This document shows, piece after piece, positions 37,166 through 46,496 of a stretch of DNA of 64,000 nt. Source of the stretch: Nostoc linckia NIES-25. Its GTDB lineage: Bacteria; Cyanobacteriota; Cyanobacteriia; Cyanobacteriales; Nostocaceae. Each line of letters begins with the position of its first letter. Positions within the stretch are counted from its first letter, which is position 1. Under the pieces are notes generated by a model. It was not told where the DNA came from. It was given only the letters and a program-made list of their open reading frames with translations, and did not search any database. The stretch lies in the NCBI RefSeq assembly GCF_002368035.1, contig NZ_AP018222.1, forward strand, positions 2,630,471-2,694,470, in the 5' to 3' direction. Made by a program: the position numbers and the translations under genes.

Positions 37166-37253
37166 ATACAAAGCGAGTTTACCCTGTTATTTGATAAACT
37201 CTACTTTGCCGTAATTATTGAACATCTGCCAAAGTAAATGTGATTTTTGAACT

Positions 37254-37361
37254 TATAGCAATTTGCAGTTGAATAGACTATAGTAAAGGCTTTACAGCTG
37301 TAAAGCCCCTACAATGATTTGATTTTTTTTCGGTGTATTCCATTCAATTGAAACCGCTATA
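37254..37361. mobile_element. Short MITE-like element with TATAGC ends
   Basis: Left tatagcaatttgcagttgaat and right, read reversed, tatagcggtttcaattgaat are inverted repeats of about 21 bases. The centre has a ggctttacagctgtaaagcc hairpin. In the 36839-37629 gap I see these two elements and no gene. Confidence 0.7.
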
Positions 37362-37629
37362 AAAATACTGTAACTTACACTTAATAATTTTTTTGAACGT
37401 CAAGATATATAGTTTCAAACTTTTTCCAAGTAGGAGAGAAGCTTTGAAACATCATCTAAGGGAGTATTGATGAGTTTAGTATAAGATTTTAAATTTTGAA
37501 CTCAGACTGAGATTCAAGTTGAGAAGGTAGCCAAGAGTGGAGGCAGAGTGTCTCCGGCTCCACTCAAGATTGAAGAATCAAAACTTGAGACTGCTGACTC
37601 TTAATCATGGAATAGGTAATAGTTAAGAG

Positions 37630-38034
37630 TTAACCGCCACGCTTGAGTGCTGATTCTACCTGTTGTAACTCCTTCTCTAAGCGATTTTTGAGTTTTTCGG
37701 GTACGGGACGATTAGGGTAAGAACTATAGTGTCCAGCTAGGGAGTTGAGGGCTGTTCGGATAGTTGTAAAGGAACCAAGGCCAGAAACAGAGTTAGCTCG
37801 TTGGTAACGAGCTGAAAAGTCATTAATTTTTTGACGCGCTTCTGCTTGAATTGCTGCTTTGTTTGGTGAATCTGGTGATAAATTTATGGCCTCTCTCATG
37901 ATATTGACCACAGCCAAGGTGTCTTGGCGATAATCGCCAGTCAAACTATCTGGACTGCCAGAACAACCCATCAAGCCGATAGATACAACCAAAACGAGCG
38001 CAAGCAGACGCGACCAATAGCGCTTCATATGCAT
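37630..38034 (-). CDS. psb27: Photosystem II assembly lipoprotein Psb27
   Basis: 134 residues from ATG 38034 (a second ATG two codons on, 38028, is equally possible). Lipoprotein signal ends in GLMGC, with lipid-bearing C24. The mature part is the four-helix Psb27 fold: LTGDYRQDTLAVVNIMREAI, the EARQKINDFSARYQR helix, GSFTTIRTALNSLAGHYSSY and PVPEKLKNRLEKELQQVE. It binds CP43 on the lumen side of photosystem II during assembly and repair, before the oxygen-evolving cluster is built. Single gene. Length and sequence are ordinary for the family. Confidence 0.96.
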   Translation of the reverse strand: MHMKRYWSRLLALVLVVSIGLMGCSGSPDSLTGDYRQDTLAVVNIMREAINLSPDSPNKAAIQAEARQKINDFSARYQRANSVSGLGSFTTIRTALNSLAGHYSSYPNRPVPEKLKNRLEKELQQVESALKRGG

Positions 38035-38104
38035 TAACTAAAAGATACGTAAATCAACGTCCATCGTATCTTGGATTGGTATCTTGGGGATCAATTTACT
38101 GTGG

Positions 38105-38280
38105 AATGGGGCAGGGGGGCAGAGGGGCAGAGGAGCAGAGGGGCAGGGGAGCAGGTGGGCAGGGGGGCAGGGGAGGCTCTTGAGGCAGGGAAAAAGGTTA
38201 AAGGGAAAAGGGAAAAGGAATAAATTTAACCTTTCCCCCTTACCCTTTTCCCTTTCCCCATTCTTATGCCCAATGCCCAA
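38105..38280. repeat. Low-complexity G-rich tract plus inverted repeat
   Basis: Copies of gggggcagaggggcagagg from 38110 to 38180, then aaaggttaaagggaaaaggg facing ccccttacccttttccc. This is intergenic filler between psb27 and cofH, and is shared with other sites in the window. Confidence 0.7.
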
Positions 38281-38290
38281 TGACTAATGA

Positions 38291-39436
38291 CTAATAATTA
38301 ATGACTATTTGATAAAGAGTATCCCGTTGTTGGTAAGGTCGTCCTAAAGAAGCGATCGCACCTTGTAATGCTTCCACTTCCATACACGTACCGCCTAAGG
38401 CACCTGCCATTGTGGTAATGTGTTCTTCCATTAAAGTGCCGCCGATATCGTTACAACCCCAAGCTAAGGCTTCTGTGGCACCGGCAAGCCCTAGTTTTAC
38501 CCAACTCTGCTGATGGTTGGGAATCCAATTTCCTAAGTAAATCCGGGCTACAGCGCCTAGTAGTAGTGCATCTTGCAATATCGGTTGGTCCCGTCCAACG
38601 CGGCGACGTAAGGGTTTGGGTGCTTCTTGCCCAACGAAGGGTAATAAAATAAACTCTGTAATCCGTGCTGGATATTCCCTTTCGATGGCTATTTTTTGCA
38701 GCGATCGCAGTTTCTCTAAATGTCCAATTTGCTGTTCGTGGCTTTCAATATGCCCAGATAGCATGGTACTGGTAGTATGTAAGCCTAATTTGTGAGCGGT
38801 GCTGATAATTTCTAACCAAGTGGCTGTATCAATCTTTTCTGGACACAGTATCCGCCTGACTGTATCATCTAATACTTCTGCTGCTGTTCCTGGCATTGAA
38901 CCAACCCCAGCATCTTGCAAAGCAGCTATTACATCAGCGTATTCCAGTCCGTCAAGTCTGGCGATAAATTGCACTTCCTGGGGAGAAAAAGCGTGTAGAT
39001 GTATCTGGGGAAATTCCTGTTTGATGGTTTCTACTAACTTGAGGTAATAGGGCAAAGATTTGCCGTTGATTTGTGCTTGCGGATTTAATCCCCCCTGCAT
39101 ACAAATTTCGGTCGCACCCCGTTGCACTGCATCTGCGGCCTTTTCCAAAATTTGTGTCCAATCCAACCAATATGCGCCTGTATCGCCATCATCGCGACGG
39201 AAGGCACAAAAACTACAGTGCTGCTCGCAAATATTAGTAAAATTGATATTACGATTTATTACGTAAGTAACTGTATCGCCTGCTTGTGCGTGGCGTAGAG
39301 TATCAGATGTGATACGTATTGCAGCGATCGCCTCTGGTTCGGTTTGTTGTAACAATACCACCCCATCTTCAGGAGATAAATCGTACCCCATTAAGGCACG
39401 CTCAAGAATTTTTTCAACAGAAATTTTTGTCAGCAT
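38291..39436 (-). CDS. cofH: 7,8-didemethyl-8-hydroxy-5-deazariboflavin synthase subunit CofH
   Basis: 381 residues, ATG 39436. Radical-SAM enzyme: C70, C74 and C77 in CEQHCSFCAF bind the 4Fe-4S cluster, followed by GATEICMQGGLNP, LHAFSPQEV and MPGTAAEVLDD, all of the CofH type. With CofG it makes the deazaflavin chromophore (F0), which cyanobacteria use mainly as the antenna of DNA photolyase. CofG is not in the window, so the two halves are encoded apart. Nothing suggests an operon. Confidence 0.95.
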   Translation of the reverse strand: MLTKISVEKILERALMGYDLSPEDGVVLLQQTEPEAIAAIRITSDTLRHAQAGDTVTYVINRNINFTNICEQHCSFCAFRRDDGDTGAYWLDWTQILEKAADAVQRGATEICMQGGLNPQAQINGKSLPYYLKLVETIKQEFPQIHLHAFSPQEVQFIARLDGLEYADVIAALQDAGVGSMPGTAAEVLDDTVRRILCPEKIDTATWLEIISTAHKLGLHTTSTMLSGHIESHEQQIGHLEKLRSLQKIAIEREYPARITEFILLPFVGQEAPKPLRRRVGRDQPILQDALLLGAVARIYLGNWIPNHQQSWVKLGLAGATEALAWGCNDIGGTLMEEHITTMAGALGGTCMEVEALQGAIASLGRPYQQRDTLYQIVINY

Positions 39437-39524
39437 TTTTCTCTTAATTTATCTGAAAATTTTTAATTTTATAACTTTGCTAATAAGTAGAAGGACTAAA
39501 TTAAACCTAACTCAATCTCGCCGG

Positions 39525-39581
39525 GTTTCGACTGCGCGGAAGTTGAGTTTCGACTACGCTCAACTTCCGCGTAGTCGAAAC
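39525..39581. repeat. Long hairpin gtttcgactRcgcggaagttgag
   Basis: Arms of 23 bases at 39525-39547 and 39559-39581 with one mismatch. A further tagged unit gagcattgagcggagtcgaaa follows at 39608-39628. Upstream of cofH. Typical repeated hairpin of Nostoc-type genomes. Confidence 0.75.
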
Positions 39582-39712
39582 TCAACCCTCAAGGAATAAG
39601 CTTACCGAGCATTGAGCGGAGTCGAAATGCGTCTTCTAAATAATTGTGTCCACCTAATTAATAAAATTTTACTTAATAAGTATACTAAATTCTTGAGAAT
39701 CAAAAAGAAATA

Positions 39713-39865
39713 CTATAGGAGTCCGATTTGATTTTTGAAAAAATCTCAGTATCTGTAGGGTGTGTTATGGCGTAGCCTAACGCACCTAAATCATTAACCG
39801 GTGCGTTACGCCAAAGGCTAACGCACCCTACGTATATTTCAAAAATCAAATATGAGTCCTATATA
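39713..39865. mobile_element. MITE-like element, copy 2
   Basis: About 153 bases. Terminal inverted repeats: left tataggagtccgatttgatt, right reversed tataggactcatatttgatt, each continuing tttgaa. Inside are ctgtagggtgtgttatggcg and its inverted partner taacgcaccctacg. Second copy of the element at 19808-19958. No coding capacity. Confidence 0.8.
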
Positions 39866-39872
39866 TAAAAAT

Positions 39873-41501
39873 TTAGCTGCTTTTATGTTCTAGTTGCCAC
39901 AGCTTACTATTGTGAAAAACATCAACTAATTTGTATTTTTTATCCAGTTCGATTCTAAATCTTTTGGAAGGATTATACAAAAATATTTTACTGAAATTAT
40001 TAGGAATCTTTGGTATCGTTGGTTCAATTACCAATTGCATCTGTACTTTGTTATCTAAAAGATGAATTAAAGACATTAAATCGCCGATATTTAAGGAATA
40101 ATTACTACTAATTAATAGTGGGTCGTTAGTTTGATTGATGATTCGAGCTATTTGAGGATTGGTATGGCTGCTTTTATTCCACCATGTCTCGGCTTGAGAA
40201 CTGACTGCACAGGATAAAACTCCACTGGAAATTAGTATTACCATTACTAATTGCCAAAACTTGCGGACTATTAATTTAGAAGAAATAATTTGAGCCGCCA
40301 GTAAGTAAGCAACAGCTAGCTGAATGCTTACATAAGACAGAGTGACATATCTAGGTCGCAGACTGACCTTACCTCCAATAATTAAATCGGGTAAAATGAG
40401 AGCTAAAGCAGGTAGTCCACCTAAGAGAAAAATAAATAACCAAACTTGTTTGCCTGCCCGATTATAAAGATATAAAAATGAATATACTACCAAGATTAGT
40501 ATTAAGGGAATTAAAAATCTACCCCAGCGCAAAACTGGCAAATTTAAATCTGGAAAAAATGGTTCGTAGCGCCAAAAATCAGCAAATAAATAGCTAATAT
40601 TACTAATCCAACCAGAAACTAAAATTGACAGAGATTGTTTAGCTTGAGCGCTGGCTGTTGTGCGCTCAATTTCAGATAAGCTATTAATAAGAATTAAAAT
40701 CCAAGGAATAAAAGCTAAAAAGCCGAGGCTAGTTGCTATTAAATAAGCTTTAACAATTTTAGTGAATCGAAAGCGTTCAATAGCAAATACATAAATACCG
40801 TAGGCGATCGCCAGCAACCCAGAAAACAAAAAAGTGTATAATCCTAGCGCCACTGTTACTGCATAAATCCCCCAAAACTTCTTGTTACTCAGCCTGATTG
40901 CTTGCAGCAGTGCAGCACTCTCTAGCAAAATAGTCACCATCCACAAACTGAACTCTCTTGCCTCTTGTGCATATAGCAGATGGAAAGGCGAGACTGTTAG
41001 AAAAGCTACGCTTATCCATGCTGCTATGGGTGACTGAAATAATTCTAAGCATAGCCAATAAATGCAAGGAAAAGCTAGGAGGCTAATTATGGCTGACAAG
41101 CTTCTTGTAGTCGCTACTGAATTGCCAAAAAGTTGCATCCATAATCTAACCATTACGTAATAAAGTGGAGGATGTTGAGCATCCTCCACTGCCAAAGAGT
41201 CGATCGTATTAATTAAACCTTTTTCAGAATTAGGTTGTTGATATTTTTGTATATTTCCAACAGCAAACACTTGGCCGTTAAATACTTGTCGAACAAATTC
41301 TGTCTTCGTGTAACCAGAAATTCGTAATGAGGTATACGCTTCATCGTGTGAGTAGACTTTTCGATCCAGATATGCGAAGCGAAAAAATATCCCTAATATT
41401 AACAAAATAACGATTAAAAATCGTAGCCAAATAGGAGGAAAATATTTTGTAATTGCTGTTGGGGGAAAATGTCTGGCAACTACTGATTGTCTGTTTAACA
41501 T
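39873..41501 (-). CDS. Membrane glycosyltransferase, GT39/PMT (ArnT-like) type
   Basis: 542 residues, ATG 41501. About ten membrane helices starting with PIWLRFLIVILLILGIFFRF. The first periplasmic loop has the family's acidic pair D53-E54 in VYSHDEAYTS, which is the catalytic position in PMT and ArnT enzymes that use lipid-phosphate sugars. The next loop (AEDAQHPPLYYVMVRLWMQ) carries the usual H-P-P-L-Y-Y. Then AQEAREFSLWM. Donor and acceptor are unknown. Stands alone between a MITE and the metal region. Confidence 0.88.
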   Translation of the reverse strand: MLNRQSVVARHFPPTAITKYFPPIWLRFLIVILLILGIFFRFAYLDRKVYSHDEAYTSLRISGYTKTEFVRQVFNGQVFAVGNIQKYQQPNSEKGLINTIDSLAVEDAQHPPLYYVMVRLWMQLFGNSVATTRSLSAIISLLAFPCIYWLCLELFQSPIAAWISVAFLTVSPFHLLYAQEAREFSLWMVTILLESAALLQAIRLSNKKFWGIYAVTVALGLYTFLFSGLLAIAYGIYVFAIERFRFTKIVKAYLIATSLGFLAFIPWILILINSLSEIERTTASAQAKQSLSILVSGWISNISYLFADFWRYEPFFPDLNLPVLRWGRFLIPLILILVVYSFLYLYNRAGKQVWLFIFLLGGLPALALILPDLIIGGKVSLRPRYVTLSYVSIQLAVAYLLAAQIISSKLIVRKFWQLVMVILISSGVLSCAVSSQAETWWNKSSHTNPQIARIINQTNDPLLISSNYSLNIGDLMSLIHLLDNKVQMQLVIEPTIPKIPNNFSKIFLYNPSKRFRIELDKKYKLVDVFHNSKLWQLEHKSS

Positions 41502-41667
41502 ATAATATCAAGGTTCAATAATTAAAGGTTTGGAGTAACAATTCCAGCCTTTATTAACAGCCAATATAATATTTTGACATTGCGTAATATAGTTTGATTG
41601 TTGCCTACTTACACTTACTTAATGCAAACTATTATATTGGCTGAAATTCTCACTATAAAACTGGATA

Positions 41668-42840
41668 TTACGAATTTCCCCTTGCTTGTGGTGTTCGTCG
41701 ATACTGTATTAGCAATCCTATGCCCATACCAATACCGACAATAGCAGTAAAGTAGAATAAACCAATCAATCGAATATAAATTGGTGGTGCGATCGCTTCA
41801 ACTTCAACTTCTTGTGCTACTTTTACTGGTGTAAATTGACGGCTAGATCCTGGGTTAGGAGTTGCTTCCACCTCAACTTTGTGTGGCGCACCATCAAAAA
41901 ATTGCTCTTGCCATGTTAACTTACCTTCTTGGTCAGTAAGTCCTTTGTAGGCAAAGACTGTTAAATTATCTTCAAGAGCGATCGCTCTTACCTGCAAGCT
42001 TACATCTTTGATGGGTTGTCCTGTGGTGCTATCCTTTACCTGTAACCCTAAATTCGCAAGTTTACCGACAGTGGCGTTTTTATCTCCCTGGAGTTGGATT
42101 TCTAATCCTTGCGATTTTTGAGATGATGGTGCGATGGTTTCAGTACCGCCTGAGTGGTGTCCGCTGCTATGAGCTTCGGCGACTTCTGCACTAACGTTAA
42201 TAAATAATAAAGCTAATATTGCGACCACAGTCAAGCTACTTAATAAAAGGCGCACTGATTGGGGTGCGATTTCTCCTTGTTGAAGTTCTTTTTGTCCGCC
42301 AATAACCCAACCACCCAACAATCCAACTGCTAATAAAATTGCTGCAATAACAACAAAATATTTATATTTAACTGGATTTTCTCGGACATTAAAATTTAAA
42401 CTTTGCTCGTAAGGAGCAAAAGTATTTGCTACCAACGGTGACACTTTAACCAGTAATTGATAATTTCCTCGTATGGGTAACATCTGCTGAATTTCTAGCT
42501 TACCATCAGGCGCGAAAGCATTCATTTGCAAAAGTTTTGTCCCCTCAACAATCGGAAAATCTGTTGTTAACCAGGGATTAGATGGTGGCGTCAAAATTTC
42601 TAAGCTGATTTTGGCATTTTCTAAAGATTTACCTGCCGCATCAACAGCTTGTAGTGTCAAATTAACAGGAGATTGATGTCTTTCTGTTCCTGCTTCAAAG
42701 GGAAGAATACGTTCTAAAGACGGGTTGGTAGAAAGTAACACTCTAGAAGTAGGAGTTTGAGAATTACCTACTAAGGAATAAAGAATTGACAACGTGATGC
42801 AAACAGCACTGATAACTCCAAATAGTCGATATTTTTTCAT
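41668..42840 (-). CDS. Membrane-anchored Ig-like domain protein near metal transport genes
   Basis: 390 residues, ATG 42840. Membrane helices at about 5-27, 159-180, 203-223 and 352-376. Between them lie two beta-rich periplasmic domains (30-150 and 245-345), each with the phrase type VDAAGKSLENAKISLEIL or DSTTGQPIKDVSLQVRAIALE, as in FixH/YtkA-like domains that occur with copper and other metal proteins. A histidine-rich piece HSSGHHSGG lies at about 227-235. It follows the CbtB-like gene on the same strand. I infer a role in metal handling; the reaction is unknown. Confidence 0.75.
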   Translation of the reverse strand: MKKYRLFGVISAVCITLSILYSLVGNSQTPTSRVLLSTNPSLERILPFEAGTERHQSPVNLTLQAVDAAGKSLENAKISLEILTPPSNPWLTTDFPIVEGTKLLQMNAFAPDGKLEIQQMLPIRGNYQLLVKVSPLVANTFAPYEQSLNFNVRENPVKYKYFVVIAAILLAVGLLGGWVIGGQKELQQGEIAPQSVRLLLSSLTVVAILALLFINVSAEVAEAHSSGHHSGGTETIAPSSQKSQGLEIQLQGDKNATVGKLANLGLQVKDSTTGQPIKDVSLQVRAIALEDNLTVFAYKGLTDQEGKLTWQEQFFDGAPHKVEVEATPNPGSSRQFTPVKVAQEVEVEAIAPPIYIRLIGLFYFTAIVGIGMGIGLLIQYRRTPQARGNS

Positions 42841-43048
42841 AAAAGCTGAGGTTGAGGAAGGATGAAGATGCTAATTAACAAGTAACAAACTATTATTTGA
42901 TTGAAGTACAAAAACTTTATATTTTGAGTCATTAGTCGCCAAAATGTAAAATGAATTTTGACGACTGACTCTTGAATTTTGTTTCGATCGCTTTATTAAG
43001 TGTCAAACAATTGTCTAATCCACCAGTAACTTTTTGGAATTAGATAAT

Positions 43049-43240
43049 TTAGTGACATGCAACACCTAAAGTGTGGTGTCGCGCTGAATGTGCTGCGTTG
43101 TGCGCCGCAGGATAAGTGGAGAATAAAGCAGTCCAAATAATCAAAGAAGATAACAGCATATAAAGCGTTATCTGCACTGGCTTGGACAAGGTAATAGTTG
43201 CGGTCTTCTGCAATACTGAAATATGAGAAAAACTACTCAT
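43049..43240 (-). CDS. cbtB: CbtB-type metal (cobalt) transporter small subunit
   Basis: 63 residues, ATG 43240 preceded by GGAGGT at the right distance. One membrane helix at about 23-41 (ITLYMLLSSLIIWTALF), then the histidine-rich tail HNAAHSARHHTLGVACH with H47, H51, H55, H56 and H63. This tail is the mark of CbtB, a partner of CbtA in predicted cobalt uptake. No CbtA is present, so it may work with another permease or have a different metal. It precedes the Ig-like membrane protein and faces away from the iron-uptake genes. No cobalamin riboswitch was seen upstream. Confidence 0.8.
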   Translation of the reverse strand: MSSFSHISVLQKTATITLSKPVQITLYMLLSSLIIWTALFSTYPAAHNAAHSARHHTLGVACH

Positions 43241-43984
43241 TTTGACCTCCGATAATTAATTTGGGTAATTCATCAATCAAAGGAACTAATGCCGATTGAT
43301 TGCAAAAAGATATACGATAAAGTTCCTATTTGACAAGTGGGTATGAAATGTCTTAGCTAATTTGCCCTTAGTGAATACTATACTATCCTTTCAATATTGG
43401 CTAATAGTCATGCAGAAATCTACACACAAAGTCCATACAAATAACAAAACAATGACACATGGTTTTGATTAACGCGAAGATGACACGAGATTAATTAAAA
43501 ATTCAAAATATTATGTTGTCAAATATCGAAATTTCTTTAAAATTCCGATTTATTTTATCTCTTAGCCAATTAAATATGCTACACCCTACCGACAGTTTCT
43601 TGCTGAGGTTCAGTTACTAGGTACTATGGTATACATTGTTTGAAAGTTAATTACTGTTGAGGTATTAACTATATCAAAAATAGATACAAAAAAACTCATC
43701 TTTTGATTTTATTTATACTTTACTTTAAGTAAAAATGCTGGCAAATATATAAAAATTGCCTAGAGTCTTCCAAGGCAGCTAATGATTGGAAAACGCACAA
43801 CCAAGAACGAAACAGGAATACTCTGCTTTTCAAGGCAGATTTTAATTTGATGTGAATTTAATAACTTTGGTAACCGTTTTGAAGCACTTCAAATTTATTG
43901 ACAATGATTTTTCATTCATATAATATACACAAGGACAATTGCAAATAATTTTCAATTCTTTTTTGGTGCTAACTGCTAACTGTC
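43241..43984. other. Divergent control region between CbtB and multicopper oxidase genes
   Basis: 744 AT-rich bases with no gene. It should hold both promoters. A Fur-box-like site is annotated separately. I found no riboswitch sequence, and no cobalamin box GCCACTG on the minus strand. Confidence 0.5.
43900..43918. promoter_or_regulatory. Fur-box-like inverted repeat
   Basis: GACAATGATTTTTCATTCA has AATGA and TCATT arms with a 4-base gap; the Fur consensus GATAATGATAATCATTATC has the same arms with a 3-base gap. It is 66 bases before the ATG of the oxidase gene, a sensible place for iron control. Weak because of the gap difference and AT-richness. Confidence 0.3.
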
Positions 43985-45010
43985 ATGCCCTACAACTTCG
44001 CTTTGGGTAAGGAAAAACTTTGGAGCCGTCGTCAATTACTAAAGCTGGGCTTAGCAAGTGTGGGAGTGAGTGGTGCAGCTGCACTTTGGCAAACGCTGAA
44101 TTTTCAAAGTCAGTCAATAGTCAAGGTACCACCATTCGATATGGAAGCATCAGACAACGTTGCTAACCCGATGAAGATGCTGAGGGATTTTGACTATGGG
44201 ACGCTAAAGCAAGAAAATGGGCGTACTATCCGAGAATTTCAGTTAACTGCGGGTACTTCCATTATTCAGCTCAATAGTGCTGTTTCTTACAACATCTGGG
44301 ATTTAAACGGCCGCATACCAGGGCCAACGCTACGGGCCAAACAAGGCGATCGCGTGCGAATATTATTTCTCAATAACGCCGGACATTCTCACTCTTTGCA
44401 TTTTCATGGGGTTCATCCAGCAGAAATGGATGGTGTTCGTCCAGTCAGCAACGGCAAAGCCACAATTTATGAATTTGATGCCGAACCTTATGGCGTTCAT
44501 TTATACCACTGTCATATCGAACCAGTTACCCGTCACATTGCCAAGGGACTGTACGGGATGTTTATCATCGATCCTCCGACTCCCCGTCCCCCAGCTGATG
44601 AAATTGTATTAGTGATGGCTGGGTATGACGTGAATGATGATAGCCATAATGATTATTACGCCTTTAACGGCCTGCCTCATCATTACATGCATCATCCCAT
44701 TCCTATTTATCAAAATCAGTTGATTCGGCTGTACGTCCTCAACATTATTGAATACGATCCGGCTGTCACCTTTCACCTCCACGCTAACTTTTTTGATGTT
44801 TATCGCTATGGCATGAGTATGACAGCTAGCGAAAAAACTGATGTGCTGACGATGGGTATAGCAGAAAGGCACATTTTAGAATTTGCTTTTCGCTACCCAG
44901 GTAAATATATGTTTCATCCCCATCAAGATGCGATCGCCGAAAACGGTTGCATGGGTCAATTTGAAGTAATTCCTGACACTAAGTCTCAAAAAACTGTTAA
45001 AAATTCTTGA
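43985..45010 (+). CDS. Two-domain multicopper oxidase, exported by Tat
   Basis: 341 residues, ATG 43985. Tat signal SRRQLLKLGLASVG at 14-27. Two cupredoxin domains. Domain 1 has H139-F-H141 in HSLHFHG and H172, H175-C176-H177 and H184 in VHLYHCHIEPVTRHIAKGL, so the type-1 copper is in the first domain. Domain 2 has H264-L-H266 (FHLHANFF) and H311-P-H313 (MFHPHQDAIAENGCMG). Two-domain enzymes of this size act as trimers. Its place before an FTR1 permease suggests it oxidises ferrous iron for uptake, as Fet3 does, but copper detoxification or laccase activity is also possible. Confidence 0.9.
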   Translation: MPYNFALGKEKLWSRRQLLKLGLASVGVSGAAALWQTLNFQSQSIVKVPPFDMEASDNVANPMKMLRDFDYGTLKQENGRTIREFQLTAGTSIIQLNSAVSYNIWDLNGRIPGPTLRAKQGDRVRILFLNNAGHSHSLHFHGVHPAEMDGVRPVSNGKATIYEFDAEPYGVHLYHCHIEPVTRHIAKGLYGMFIIDPPTPRPPADEIVLVMAGYDVNDDSHNDYYAFNGLPHHYMHHPIPIYQNQLIRLYVLNIIEYDPAVTFHLHANFFDVYRYGMSMTASEKTDVLTMGIAERHILEFAFRYPGKYMFHPHQDAIAENGCMGQFEVIPDTKSQKTVKNS

Positions 45011-45205
45011 CGAAAAAGTTAGCTATTTCTAGCCAATATACCCACAAGCTAAATAATTTGTAATTAATTCCTGAAAATTTTAAATTAACTAGTTGATAAA
45101 AAATATCATTATATGCGAAAGTACAATCTATGACAATCCGTCAACCACCTCCGGGTAGCTTGGCAATACAACAATTAATAAATTTAACTTGTGTGAGGAA
45201 CAAAA

Positions 45206-46246
45206 ATGATAAAATTTCGCTATATATGTTTAACTGTTGCGACTGCGGCAATAATTACCTTGAGTTCCTGTAGCAGTACGCCAACCGCAGAAAATCCCTC
45301 AGTGCCAGCTGCTACTCCCCAAGCTACAGAGGCAGCAGCAAATAATAGCAATCATAGCGGTCACGGTGGTAAAGAAAAAATCAACATTAATACTGCTATA
45401 TTGTCAGAATTAGATAAATTTGAAGCCAAACTCGGCGTACCGGCTTTATCTAACAAAATTCAGGCGAATCGGCCCTACGGTAGTCCAGAAGATTTAGTCA
45501 CAAAAAAAGTGATTACTCAAGAGCAATTCGACCAAATTAAAGACCAGGTTGGCGTTCAAGATGTAGTACTTACAGGTGAAGCAAAAGATGTTGACTACAT
45601 GTCTAAATTAGGCTTAATGAAAGGACATCTTTTAGTAGCAAAAGAACTCCTAGACCAAAATCAACCGAAACAAGCAGAACCTCATATTGGGCATCCAGTT
45701 GAGGAGATTTATGTTGACGTAGAAGACCAACTTAATGAGCGCAAAGTTAAAGAATTTAAGACAACTTTGGTGAGTTTGCAAGATTTAGTAAAATCTAGTC
45801 CCAAGGATAGTAAAGTTAAAACTAATTTTACTTCTTCAGTGGCAGCAGTTGATGGAGCGATCGCAGCTTTACCAGCACCAGAACGTTCAAAACCAGGATT
45901 TGTATTACAGGTAGTTAACGAATTACTGGATGCAGCGAACTCAGAATATGGCGCGGCGATCGCAAATGGTAAGATATCCGCTGCAATTGAGTATCAAGAC
46001 TCTCGTGGATTTGTCACCTATGCCAATGAATTATACAAAGGAATTTCCAGCCAAGTAGCTCAACAAGATGCCGAAGCAGATAAAGCAATTAATACCAGTT
46101 TTGCCGAACTCATAAAAGTTTGGCCTGCCGCAATTCCACCAGCTAAACCAGTCAAGACTCCAGAGGATGTTACCAAATTGGTGAAAACCATTGAGGAAAA
46201 CTCTCAAAAAGTGATTGATAAATCAAGTTCCCAAGCACAGCGATAA
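45206..46246 (+). CDS. Lipoprotein with helix-hairpin-helix and EfeO/M75-like domain
   Basis: 346 residues, ATG 45206. Lipobox ITLSSC, lipid-bearing C22, then a His-rich linker NSNHSGHGG. Residues 59-115 are a ComEA-type helix-hairpin-helix (ININTAILSELDKFEAKLGV...). The rest is helical and contains H163-P-V-E166, which fits the HxxE metal motif of M75/imelysin-like iron-binding proteins such as EfeO/EfeM; overall similarity to that family is only suspected. It sits between the oxidase and ferritin-like genes, so a periplasmic iron-binding role is likely. Confidence 0.72.
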   Translation: MIKFRYICLTVATAAIITLSSCSSTPTAENPSVPAATPQATEAAANNSNHSGHGGKEKININTAILSELDKFEAKLGVPALSNKIQANRPYGSPEDLVTKKVITQEQFDQIKDQVGVQDVVLTGEAKDVDYMSKLGLMKGHLLVAKELLDQNQPKQAEPHIGHPVEEIYVDVEDQLNERKVKEFKTTLVSLQDLVKSSPKDSKVKTNFTSSVAAVDGAIAALPAPERSKPGFVLQVVNELLDAANSEYGAAIANGKISAAIEYQDSRGFVTYANELYKGISSQVAQQDAEADKAINTSFAELIKVWPAAIPPAKPVKTPEDVTKLVKTIEENSQKVIDKSSSQAQR

Positions 46247-46299
46247 CATTTTGATTTAATGGGAAGCTGAGAATAAGGTGTTTAAAATTGGGAGAAAGT

Positions 46300-46465
46300 T
46301 AAGAGTTAGGAGTGAAGAGTTAGGAGTTATGTAGTGAATACAGACGCGATTAATCGCGTTTGTACAGGAGTTAAGAGTTAAGAATTTAAGAATTATAATA
46401 ATTTTTTCAATTCCTCACTCATAACTCCTAACTCCTAACTCATAACTCCTAATTCCTAACTCATT
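46300..46465. repeat. Tandem and inverted gttaggagt repeats
   Basis: Repeated agttaggagt units (46300-46330) face inverted cctaactcc units (46425-46465); between them is the palindrome gacgcgattaatcgcgtttg near 46343, the word also present in the VOC gene end (17880). Confidence 0.75.
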
Positions 46466-46496
46466 GGACTCTATTAGCCACTTCAATTAACAACTG

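Noticed and set aside
43241..43984. Cobalamin riboswitch expected before CbtB
   Set aside because: No B12-box GCCACTG or G-rich core on the minus strand.
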